From positions 32,343,341-32,407,340 of the forward strand of contig CM069612.1 of NCBI GenBank assembly GCA_035771175.1: DNA of 64,000 nucleotides. Reading direction: 5' to 3'. Source of the DNA: Paratinospora sagittata (lineage: Eukaryota > Streptophyta > Magnoliopsida > Ranunculales > Menispermaceae). Below are positions 42,301-51,677 of the stretch, in pieces. The stretch's first letter is position 1; every line of letters begins with the position of its first letter. The notes under the pieces were generated by a model, which worked only from the letters and a program-made list of their open reading frames with translations, made no database searches and was not told the origin of the DNA. The position numbers were made by a program, and so were the translations under genes.

Positions 42301-43882
42301 TTCTTCCAAGAAAGCTTGACTAGTAGGACTGCATTTCATTTCTTCAGAAAGCAAATTGGTTCCCTTCTAGCTTGCTTTAGATAGCTTCATTCCAAGTAAC
42401 TTGATGACAAATGCATAAAACTGTAGGTCAACGAGTGGTCATCAGGAAAAAGCCAAGCTATACAAATGCTGGGAATAGCGAATGTTATTGAGAATAAAAT
42501 AGGTCAGTTTAAGATGGTGTTGGACCTTTAAGCATACAAAAACCTATGAGAGTAAAACCATTGGTGCTTGTTGAAGGCCACAAAAGGTGAAAAAATAAAT
42601 AAAAGGTTAGATGTATTTAAGAGACTATCTAAAAATGAATACCTCAACGTAGCACCAAATTGTCATGAAGAGGAGAATCAAGATTCCTAAATTATGATTG
42701 CATATATCAAACCCCCAACCCCACCCCACAAGTATGGCTCATGATGATAAGGCCCATAAACTCGGGTTGTATTGATTTTTGCAACATTAAAATTACCAAA
42801 GAATGACTTCACTAGAGCACAATATGGAGCACATGGGCAGATGCGGAGAAGGCCACGTGCCATTTTTTACATTCTTTGGAAATTTAAGAAAGTAAAAAAT
42901 CAAATTATTGCTTGCTGAAACCCTAAAATTGAGTAGACTCTTCAGCTAAAGGGCATTGGCGAGTGAATCCTTAAAGACCATAAGTTCACCAACACTACTT
43001 GTGTACTGTGCTGCATAATGACAGACGCAAAATTTCGATTGTTCATATATTATACATGATAAGAAAATATAGCCACTTGTTACTCATTATAAAACCAATG
43101 TCATCCAAAAATAGACAAGTTTAGATGCTAAACAAGGAAGTCACCTCATACAAAAGGTACTTCATTCGCTCGCTGATCAGCCGACTTTCATCTCTCAAAG
43201 CAATACTTATGGCCGGATGTAACCAGTGAGCATTAGCAAGCCATGTATCAACAAACTGGTGACCTGCGGCTACATGACACCACCATGTAGGCCCTGCTGG
43301 TCGTTCCCAGTAAGGAGCTGCTACATCTGCAACTGTGAGGCCATCTTCATCATCAGGAAACTCAATAGGCTGTTGGACCCAGCATGAATCAACTTGCACA
43401 GCTTGAACAAGTTCTGAAAGCCTCGCCCAACCAATTGGTACCCAATAGTTCCCAGCAAACCTATCCGCTACATGGAAACGGCCCATTTGGTAGTTCTCAT
43501 CATCTTTTGAATCATCCAAAGGAGCAATTCCACTGGCAAGCCTGGAATCAACATCTATAAGAGATGCAAGCTCCATTGAGCTATTCATGCTCATATTTTC
43601 AGCGGAAGCATCTGACATTACACGTCTAGTCGGTACTACTCCTTGCTTCCTGGTATCCTTACCAACTACTTGTTGAGCAGAAGGGGTAAATGAACCAGCT
43701 TTTGCTCGACTTGTCTTCCTACGGTCTCGAACAAATTCAAATGCACAAATAAGTCCATCTATCCAAAGATCGCTACCGGGCATGACATCTCTGCCACAAT
43801 GGTTTCTATGATTCTCTTGCTTCTTCATTTTATTACTCTGGGAAGATGAGTTATCATCACCCCTGCAACTCATTTCCTGCAT
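36334..43882 (-). CDS. CorA-like Mg2+ transporter-like membrane protein
   Basis: Exons in transcript order: 43882-43145, 41764-41576, 41461-41370, 39259-39200, 39094-39025, 38681-38478 and 36720-36334 (1,740 nt, 579 aa), all GT-AG and in phase. The N-terminal two-thirds is soluble and has Trp-rich motifs (SCWVQQPIEF, AGPTWWCHVAAGH). A helical stalk precedes two adjacent C-terminal membrane helices (about residues 460-480 and 495-520) joined by GLFGINVDG. True CorA channels have Gly-Met-Asn at that turn; here it reads G-I-N, as in plant CorA-like relatives such as At1g29820. Ion transport is therefore inferred, not shown. An in-frame stop precedes the ATG at 43882; a start at 43873 after an acceptor-like GATGCAG is equally possible. 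Splicing at ACAGA|GTATGT (about 36349) would replace the last residues with a single Val. Introns hold a TRIM, LINE and SINE. Confidence 0.9.
37108..37446 (-). mobile_element. RTE-type LINE 3' fragment
   Basis: The minus strand carries a decayed reverse-transcriptase C-terminal stretch: RDKIINEHFQEMLGVD, then a frame break before the segment matching RLRWFGH of intact elements. The tail is related to AGCCACCCAGATCTAGTTGG-AAAAAAGGCG. It is the same family as 52000-52205 and lies in the last intron of the CorA-like gene. Confidence 0.6.
37595..37882 (+). mobile_element. Complete TRIM (mini LTR retrotransposon) with 5-bp TSD
   Basis: The 5' LTR is 37595-37657 (TG...CA, with about 13 bp missing near its start). 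The primer-binding site TGGTATCAAAGC (37658-37669) matches initiator-Met tRNA. The internal region is non-coding, and the polypurine GAGAGGGAG ends at 37806. The 3' LTR is 37807-37882 (TG...CA). The element is 288 bp in all, and AATTA flanks it exactly on both sides (37590-37594, 37883-37887). The size and lack of genes define a TRIM, which must move with enzymes supplied in trans. Confidence 0.9.
39838..39990 (+). mobile_element. Au-type SINE, second copy
   Basis: It begins AGGCAGGCCTTGATGCAAAGG, has a box-B-like GGGTTCTAATCC and ends GGAGCCTCGTGTATTGGGCAC followed by T(9). It aligns in order with the copy at 9129-9290. It lies in an intron of the CorA-like gene; its target duplication is not clear. 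Confidence 0.75.
40080..40700. repeat. Diverged dispersed repeat, copy 2 (CorA-like intron)
   Basis: It shares ordered blocks with 4740-5650, including ATCAACCAAAATAGCAATATC, GGGATATGCCTTCTAGG, a purine-rich AAGAAGAAGAAAGGAAGCAAAA, AATAATAAACTAATAATTA and GAAGCAAGCCACCATTTC. It lacks the AAATTCGA array of copy 1. No coding capacity is seen. Confidence 0.6.
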
Positions 43883-44555
43883 CTAACTTAAAGCATGTTA
43901 AAATTTTGCCTGCTACAACCTGAAATACTCATATCTTCAAATTCATCCACATCCATATGTTGAATTTCGCAGTAAAGCTCATGAGAACATAATCCATATA
44001 AAACTAACAGGATTAAAAAAAAAAAAATACAACCAAAAAGCTAAGTGAATCTCATCTTAAACGTCAACACTAGTACTTCAAAATGAACAAACATCTATAA
44101 AAAAAATAGATTTTTCATAAAAAGAAAAAGATTGAGAAAAATCTCAATCACATATCAAAGTCCGGAATTTGATAGAAATTGCCAGAATCCGAAATTAACG
44201 AAATCAAATTCGCAGAAATCTCAGAAACAGTACAAATCAAGCTCAAAAAAAAGGGGGGGAAAAATCAAGAGCAACCTGATACGAAGAAACAATAAATTGC
44301 TCCAAAATCAAACGGAATATGAGCTGAAGAAGAGATCAGAATCGAAAAACCTTATCACAAAATGTCTTTCAGATTCCGTGAAGACGAATAAGAGAATCAA
44401 AGTTTCTGAGCTCTGTGTAGAATTCTCCCTCTTTTAGAAATGTTTTAGAGACCTCAAAAGCAGCGCGAAGAGGCTACTGATTTCACTGTTGATAGAGAGC
44501 TTCAGAACTGAGATCCAAAATATTTAAGTACGTCAGAATTTCCATTTATAATCAC

Positions 44556-44600
44556 TTTTATTTTATTTTATTTTATTTATTTATTTATTTATTTATTTTA
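44556..44600. repeat. (TTTA)n microsatellite
   Basis: About ten TTTA/TTTTA units lie next to the left end of the viral fossil. Confidence 0.85.
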
Positions 44601-44723
44601 TAATTTTAGTATATACTAATTTTATATATCAATATTTTTTGTGTGCGTGAATGTATACTTAAGATATGGCTTGTTGATCCCACCAAGAAGATGAAATCTG
44701 AGGATCATTCTAGAAAAATGTTT

Positions 44724-45973
44724 CTACATATCTTTGTGGTCAAGGGAACAACACTTCATGATAAAGTATTCTTGTTTGTATTGTTTTTCAATAAGAGAAA
44801 GATCACCAACAAACTCTTTAACCATGAGTTGATAAACTTCAAAGATTGTCATTTGGACCAATTGGACAATACGGTATTCACCCATACTTAATAACCAATC
44901 ACGGAGGAGTCCAGTGCATCTAGAGAAAAAAATCACGTAGAACTTCTTCAGAGGACTTTCCTGTAAGCATTTGGTTATCCATCCATGCACACCAGGTGGA
45001 TAATTTAATACGACATTTATCGACAGGGACATCATCAAGGCTAAACCATGGACCCTATGAATTTCTTGTGGCAGACTGAGGTGTTTGACGAGGACCAAGA
45101 AAAGGTTCATCATTGTCGTCATCTTCGTCAAAAACTTCACTGACTTGTGGTTCATTTCGGGATGAAGAGGCACCATTAGCCATATGGATATCATCTACTT
45201 GAGAAAGATCCATAAGATTTGGATTATCGTCAGAAATAGCCAATAATGGTGAATCATCATCTGTCATGTCTGACGGACTGAGAGAGAAGTCCATATCAGA
45301 AGACAATTCTAAGTTGTCCGAGTCTTCAAGAAGAAGAGGAAAAGTATCAGACATAGGAATGACATCTTGTTGAGCTGCTTTCTGATCTTGCGTAATGAGG
45401 TGATCAATAAATTGGACAAAAGGCTGAATAGGATGAGTAGGTGGCGGTTCAGGCTGAGTTGGAGGCTCAGTAGATGGTTGTGGTTCAGGAAAGGAGGAGT
45501 GAAAAGTAGGAGATGTAGGGATAGGAGTATGAGGTAGAGGAGGATATGGAGGTTCATAATACTTAGTATCCATCGGAGCTTTTTCTTTGGATTGACCAAA
45601 CATTGGACGTGGACCTCTAGGAGGAGGTGGTCTACGGGATGGTCTTGGTTGAGGTGGAGGTTTAGGTTTTAAAAACATACTGGAGAAATTGGGTAGAATC
45701 AACTGGTGTTTGAGGATGAGGAGTTGGCTGAGGGGAAGTGAACATATAAGAATCCAATAAAGTTGGATATGGATCAGATGGATGCTTCTTATACTTATGG
45801 AGATCAGCTTCAACATGTGTCAACTGCTGTTTCAGTTGTTTGATTTCATTTTCATATTGAAATAACTTCGGACCAATATAACGTTGCTCAAGATAATAGC
45901 GTAGATATGCATCTAACTCAGAGATTCTGGCTGTGATTTCGTTATAATATGTTTGTATAGGCACAGTGATCAC
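44724..45973 (-). pseudogene. Endogenous caulimovirid-like remnant: coiled-coil and capsid-like region
   Basis: Three minus-strand frames overlap in a way that implies at least two frameshifts (near 45680 and near 45060). The first (45973-45662) has a heptad-like coiled coil (YNEITARISELDAYLRYYL). The second (45816-45055) is Pro-rich then acidic. The third (45194-44724) contains LRDWLLSMGEYRIVQL and EYFIMKCCSL, resembling the capsid region of plant pararetrovirus polyproteins, florendovirus type. It is not functional. The adjacent plus-strand block carries the movement-protein-like part in the opposite direction, although both belong in one polyprotein, so the locus is inverted internally. 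Confidence 0.6.
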
Positions 45974-46379
45974 GACACTCAGTCATGGTTCTATGGTTTT
46001 CACCATAGCTCCCGATTTTAATGTCTGTCTCAATGATCCAACCTTGCCTACCAGATTCAAGGTTCAATTGCAGTTTTCAGGTGCTAAACATCGAACTGAT
46101 GGAGTACTGGCAACTCTCCACCATCAGATGGCTTTCAGATTGCAAGATCACGCCATCCACATCCAAGCCCATAACTCACAAGGTACTATCATGGCATTCA
46201 TCAATAACAATGATGTTCCAACCATTGTCCAGATCCCAAAGTAAATTCCTAGAAAAGATTTGTATCAGATGATGTCTATAACATGGTTCACAAATTATGA
46301 ACGATTCATGAAGCATAATGAACCTGTTATTACCAATGACAGTCCCCACATCAAGAAACAACATGATGAGTCGGTATAA
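45966..46379 (+). pseudogene. Endogenous caulimovirid-like remnant: movement-protein-like region
   Basis: The plus-strand frame reads a stretch with RFKVQLQFSGAKHR and LATLHHQMAFRLQDHAI, characteristic of the movement-protein domain at the start of florendovirus-like polyproteins. An in-frame TAA (46242-46244) interrupts it. The same frame continues with IPRKDLYQ and TWFTNYERF, the usual C-terminal part of that domain, to a stop at 46377-46379. No full-length protein can be made. The assignment is from memory of motif patterns. Confidence 0.6.
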
Positions 46380-47240
46380 TATAAGCATTTAAATTGCATA
46401 GATTTTTCTTTGATTCTGTATTATAAAATCTATGTGTTATTTTTGAGAATGTTTAAGATAAATAAATTAAGTGTAGTGGAAATAGGAATGTTAAAATGGA
46501 TATGTAATAGAACATTAAAAAATAAAATTATAAATAAGTATATTCAAAAAATAGTATGAGTCAAATCAATTAAAGATAAAATGAGAGAAATTTGACTTTT
46601 TGTGCCCGGATGCGTCAAATATAATGCAAATACTTGAAGAAATTTTTATAAAGTTATATTTTTATGACAATATTAACCTTCAAAATTAACCTTGTAAACT
46701 ATAGGGATTCTCATTTATTTTTCTTAAAATCTTTCGATTTTATTTTAAGAAAAAAAAAATCTATGCAAATACTTAAGAGGTCATGAAGTGATTAATTTTA
46801 CAAAAGTTCCAAAATTAATTATTAAAAAGAACTTATAATTCTCCTTTTTTTTTTACAAAAAAATAGTCACCTAATTAATATAATAATTTCAATAATTTAT
46901 CCTTCAGAGCTTGTTTTACTTGTAATTTCTCTATTTTATCATTTTTAATTATTGCTTCACTCTTTTATACTGTTTTCCATTTATTTTTATATTTAAAAAT
47001 TCTTACTCCTCTACTTACAAACAACATATTAAATTTGACAAAAAAAAACAACATATTAATATCATTTACCAAATTAAAACAATTAATCACTGATAATCTA
47101 AAATTTTACTTTAATTAAAAATAAATATAGTTGTGGTTGATTCCATCCACACTAGTGTGCTGCTGCATTATTTTTCTTTTTGCCATTGTTAATTTTCAAC
47201 ATTGCTAGTTTATATATATATATATATTATTATTCTATTC
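46380..47240. other. AT-rich intergenic DNA
   Basis: Very AT-rich, with A and T runs and a short TA tract at 47212-47228 just upstream of the next gene's leader. I see no coding or RNA gene. Confidence 0.5.
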
Positions 47241-47249
47241 AATCAAAGT

Positions 47250-47431
47250 GAATTTGGGTGCAGAAGAAGAAAATAAAGTAGAGTTATATAATATATACGT
47301 GTTGCATGAAGTGAAGCAGGCGCCATTCTTGGCGCCATACAGTTACGGAAGCGCCCGCAAAATCTGCAACTCTCGATTCCCATTTCTCCATTCAAGAGGA
47401 GAGACACGAAGAAGAAGAAGTTGGACGCAGG
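47250..47431 (+). other. Probable 5'UTR exon of the ubiquitin-like gene
   Basis: A GC-richer block after a TA-rich core ends GACGCAG|GTAAGAAC, a consensus donor at 47431/47432. The coding exon begins right after ...TTCTTGACAG| at 50065, implying a 2.6-kb leader intron. This is inferred from splice-site quality and spacing; the left end is approximate. Confidence 0.5.
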
Positions 47432-47766
47432 TAAGAACTTCCACATTTTCAGAGCTTTTAGAGAGCATTTACACAATTGAGTGTAAATTCTTCTTCTTCT
47501 TCATCGTGAACATCCAGCATCTCTGTTCATGGAGAAAGCTCCCAGTTCTTCATTGTGAAAGGCACATGGTAAACCGTCTAACGTCAATATAAATTTGTTT
47601 GTGATCTCCAACTTAGTGAAAATCGATTCGTGCTCTAGTTTTGTGTGGAATTCCTGTTTTTGATTCTGCAATCAAGATTGGTCTACAAATTGCCTGATTC
47701 TATGAAAATCTGAACACCATTTTTTTTTAAATCTTTAAGTGACATTTTCATTCTTCCCTTTTTCTT

Positions 47767-48658
47767 TTATACTTGTATACCCATGCATTTAGATCTAATA
47801 ACTTTCTTGCAATTAGGTAATGAAGTTAATTCCCAAGTATGGTTCTCTTCCAAAGCTGCAAGTTCTTTATTCATGGCTTCTATCCAATCAGGATTGGTAC
47901 ATGCTTGTTTGTAAGAAGTAGGTTCATTTATGGTAGAGATATTGGCTAGAAAGGCCATATAAGGTGTAGAAAAATCAAGGGAGTTGGTATAAGGAAAGGT
48001 AGCAGGTGTATGTGGTGAAGAAGTTGCAAAAAAGAACAAGTGGAACCTGAGCTACAGGAGTTGGCAATATAGAAAGTAGCATTTGATAAATAATGTTGGA
48101 CACAAAATCAGTTAACCATGTTGGTGTTCTCTTTACCCTAGTACTTTATCTAGGAACAATGGTAGTAGGACTAAACGAAGGTAAAACTGAAGGGTTTTGT
48201 GGAATAGAAGGGGAAGAAGAAACTGCAGATATAGGAGAAGTTTCTGCAGGTGGAATAGATGAAGAGGAAGGAGTAGAAGAGAAAGGCTAAGAATATTGGG
48301 ATCTTCCGTTGAAGGAAAAGAAGGCAATGGAATATTTAGAGATGGAGGAGGTATTGTTTTATAAGGAATAATTAATTCATGAAAGATAACATCTCTAGAT
48401 ATGTAGACTTGATGAGTAGCTATGGCATACACTTTATAGGCCTTTCGTCCAAGACTATAACCAATAAAAACACATTTGAAAGCTCTATGATCAAACTTGT
48501 CTTTACGGGGTTGTGTATTTGTAGCATAGCATAAACATCCAAAACATTTCAAGGAATTGTGATCAGGTAATTAGTGATAAAGCATTTCATAAGGAGTTTT
48601 CCAATGAAGAAGAGATGTAGGTAGTCTATTTAAGATATAAATAGCAATCAATATAGAT
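47767..48658 (-). mobile_element. Ty1/copia retrotransposon remnant (integrase to RT junction)
   Basis: Minus-strand order is AIYILNRLP, LLHWKTPYEMLYH, an in-frame TAA, then CFGCLCYATNTQPRKDKFDH and CVFIGYSLGRKAYKVY (integrase C-terminal region). Later come YKQACTNPDWIEAMNKELAA and LEENHTWELTSLP (start of the reverse transcriptase), which runs out of frame near 47790. The fragment is truncated at both ends, has no LTRs and is dead. It sits inside the leader intron of the ubiquitin-like gene and abuts the tandem array at 48659. Confidence 0.85.
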
Positions 48659-49000
48659 AGGAATTGTAAGAACTTCCACATTCTCTCTGTATTTCTTACC
48701 CTTCTGAGCTTTTTGTGAGAACAGGCTTAAGAGTTGCAGAATTAGATACATCGTTAGGAATTTTAAGAACTTCCACATTCTCTCCGCATTTCCTACTTTT
48801 CTGAGCTTTTTGTGAGAATTTACACAAAAAAAAAAAAACAGGCTTAAGAGTTGCAGAATTAGATTCATCATTTGGAATTGTAAGAACTTCCACATTCTCT
48901 CTGTTTCTAACTTTTCTGAGCTTTTTGTGAAAATTTAAAAAAAAAAAAACAGGCTTAAGAGTTGCAGAATTAGATTCATTGATAGGAATTAAAGAAATTT
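48659..49000 (+). repeat. Three-unit tandem array of about 98-117 bp
   Basis: Units start at 48659, 48757 and 48874, with a partial fourth from 48985. Each reads GGAATT..TAAGAACTTCCACATTCTC, CTTTTCTGAGCTTTTTGTGA, an A-rich spacer of variable length, then CAGGCTTAAGAGTTGCAG and AATTAGAT.CAT. Part of the unit (TAAGAACTTCCACATT ... GAGCTTTT) also occurs at 47432-47470, the 5' end of the same intron. Confidence 0.85.
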
Positions 49001-50084
49001 AGAAATTCTATGTCTCTTTTCCATCTGCAAGGTTTGCTTTTAGTTTGATTAGTGAGCCAATTTGAGATGATGGTGTTTTGACATGAGTGGAGAAACTGAA
49101 TTTTTTTTAGTGTTAGAATTTGTTTGATTTGATGATTCATTTCCAATTTGAGCGATTGCATATTTGTTTTTCAGGGACATTTTATGCAATATTTTCATGA
49201 ATAGCATAGTTTTGTTTTACTGGAAAAATACTGCTGAGAAATTTACTCTAAATAGTGGCATTAATCAAAGTAGTCAATTTTCTTCTTCTTCTTCTTCTTC
49301 TTATAAAAGTGAAAGAAAATATAAAGAGATATTGGATGTTTCTACAAGGCAAGCACTATCATTGTTATCAAAATCAAAATTGAATCATTTGGATGCTTGG
49401 TGAATCGAATCATATTGTGAAGTGTAAGATTCACAATAGGAATGCAAATGGTGTATTTGTTTATATTATTCAAATTGATATTCACTATGATTCAGGTATC
49501 GATTTGGATGATTCAATTTGATTCACAATATATTGGATTCAGTTGGTACAATTCACTGCTAATTCAAACTGATTCGCCCAGGATTCACGGGTATACAAAT
49601 TAGGAACCTGATTCGAATCATTTCACTGATCCAAATCCCAATTCTGATTACTAAAAGCAATATAAGTAGGTTAACACAGGGACTAATGCTTATGCCATGT
49701 ATGTAATGACTAGTTAGTTGTTTCACCTGTGATTGGTTGGAAGAGTTAACACGCTTGCTGTAACTGTAAATCAGTTGTAGTATCTGTTAGATTTTAGTTT
49801 ACACATAACAGTATCTTAGTTTTCTGTTACTGATTAGAACTCTGTTGTGCAATAACCTGTATATAAATATCTTGTTCTTCCTAAAGATGAGATGAATATA
49901 CAGTTTTCCTGAACATTTCCTTCTTCTAGTTCTCTGAGAAACGTCAGTTAGCCTGTGATTATCTCCTGCAGAAAGGGAATCAGGTTGATTTAGGTTTCTG
50001 ATATATTTATGAATCTGGAAAGGCAAAAAAGAATGATTTTAACCTTTCTGAAATTTTCTTGACAGGTTGAGGAAGCAGGCAGCA

Positions 50085-50699
50085 ATGGATGTGATAATTG
50101 TGACTGCAGAAGGAAGGCAATTCACTATAGAAGTGGACTTCTTTGACACTGTAATGGAGATGAAAGAGAAGATTCAAAAGTACAAGAACATTCCTGTTTC
50201 TAGACAAACTTTGGTATTTGAAGATCAGATCATGGAAGATGATCGTGACACCGAGTTCTACAAAATCCTCCAAGGTGCTCACATTCGACTTCTCATTGAA
50301 CCCGAGCCTCACAACCCAATAGCAACACCCAACAGTGAACCGCTGAACCGAACTACAGTCTCCGGCAGTGAACCCCAAAACCCCCAAATCCCTAAACCCA
50401 TTACAGTTCATGCACGTTCTAGCAGCAACAACACAAAAAGATTGCAGGTGAAGGTGGTGTCAGCTTGTGGAACTCAGAAGATTCTAGTTGAGGTCAATGT
50501 GTTGGAAAAAGTTGGGGAGTTGAAGGAGGAGCTTCAAAGGCTGAACCAATCCATTAATTTTCCTCTCCCAACTGATGGATTCTTTTTCATACACAGACAG
50601 GAAGTGATGGAAGAGGATCAATCTTTCTACTGGCACAGTGTTAAGCGAGGTGATGTTATAGAGGTCTTCCCTGGATACTTAACAGAATTAGAACAATAG
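50085..50699 (+). CDS. Protein with two ubiquitin-like domains
   Basis: A single coding exon of 205 codons (204 aa) follows an acceptor at 50065. The start is the ATG in GCAGCAATGG; an in-frame TTG 18 bases upstream is rejected. UBL1 spans about residues 1-76 (MDVIIVTAEGRQFTIEV ... KEKIQKYKNIPVSRQTLVF). A Pro/Asn/Ser linker follows at about 77-116. UBL2 spans about 117-198 (LQVKVVSACGTQKILVEV ... GFFFIHRQEVMEEDQSFY). Neither domain ends in Gly-Gly, so it is not a conjugated modifier and more likely acts as a binding adaptor. It resembles the plant-specific two-UBL 'ubiquitin family' proteins of Arabidopsis chromosome 4. The last 26 codons belong to unit 1 of a five-unit tandem repeat continuing past the stop. 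Confidence 0.88.
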   Translation: MDVIIVTAEGRQFTIEVDFFDTVMEMKEKIQKYKNIPVSRQTLVFEDQIMEDDRDTEFYKILQGAHIRLLIEPEPHNPIATPNSEPLNRTTVSGSEPQNPQIPKPITVHARSSSNNTKRLQVKVVSACGTQKILVEVNVLEKVGELKEELQRLNQSINFPLPTDGFFFIHRQEVMEEDQSFYWHSVKRGDVIEVFPGYLTELEQ

Positions 50700-51112
50700 A
50701 TTTTTCTTGTTAGAAAAGTCTTTCTACTGGCATAGGCATTAAGCAAGGTGATGTTAAAGAGGTTTTTTTTTTTTTCCCTGGATTCTTTACAGAATTAGAA
50801 CAATAGATTTCTCTTGTTAGAACAGTCTTTCTACTGACATGGCATCAAGCAAGGTGATGTTAGAGGTCTTCCCTGGATTGTTAACAGAATTAGAACAATA
50901 CATTTTCTTGTTAGAAGTTATATTAGTCTTTCTACTGTAATGCCATCAAGAAAGGTGATGTTATGGAGGCCTTCCCTGGATTCTTAACAGTTTTAGAACA
51001 ATAGATTTATCTTTTTAGAACATTCTTTCTACTGGCGAGGCGTCAAACAAGGTGATGTTATAGAGGTCTTTCCTGGATTCTTAGCAGAATTAGAAGAATT
51101 GATTTCTCTTGC
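50622..51112 (+). repeat. Five-unit degenerate repeat of the UBL gene's 3' coding end
   Basis: Units begin at about 50622, 50719, 50826, 50927 and 51024 (97-107 bp each). Each has TCTTTCTACTGRC, AAGCAAGGTGATGTTA, GAGGTCTTCCCTGGATTCTT and AGCAGAATTAGAACAATAGA. Unit 1 is coding (from residue Ser180 to the stop); units 2-5 are outside the reading frame, in the 3'UTR or beyond. The units differ by substitutions and small indels such as a T(12) run in unit 2, so the array is not very recent. Confidence 0.92.
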
Positions 51113-51677
51113 TTTTCTTCTTTGCTTCATGTTTTCCTTGTATCATATCTTACGGCACAGTTCAACAAAGAAATAGATTGCAATATAAACAAATAAGCAT
51201 GGGCAAGTAAGTGATTGATGATCTATGCAGTTCCAATTACATTAATTGCTAAATTTGTGCAATTTATTAAGGAAGACCTCTCATTCTCTGGTTTTCAAGC
51301 ATGCTCGAGAAATACAATGAAACAAACTTAGTTTTCTGCACTCTCTTAGCTAATTTTTGGAAGATAAACATAAGTTTGAATGCTATTACAAAAAGTGGAA
51401 TTTGGAAGAGGTCTAATTTTAATGATCTGATAAAATGAAGCTCAAAAAAAACAAAACAAAACATCTTTCCAGCTACAAGAAATTGATTTCACAACAGCTT
51501 GTAAACATAAATTCTCTGCTTGCATTACAAACTTAACTTGCCACACCCCCTTCATTTAATATACTTAAAAGGTTCTTTCAAGGTTATCAGCTATGTTACA
51601 GCCAGACACGTAGAAAAGCTTTCTTCCCTAAATAAGTAGAACAAAATGTGATCCATTGCTGGATCACTGGTTCTCCT

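Noticed and set aside
44132..44437. 101-aa Lys/Ser/Asn-rich plus-strand frame
   Set aside because: It is antisense to the CorA-like 5' leader; low-complexity composition and no motif.
47243..47592. Opposed 77-aa and 114-aa frames at the UBL leader exon
   Set aside because: They span the predicted donor site and lack any family resemblance; best explained as a non-coding leader exon.
50007..50411. 134-aa minus-strand frame opposite the UBL gene
   Set aside because: It is a shadow of a coding exon with two recognisable ubiquitin-like folds.
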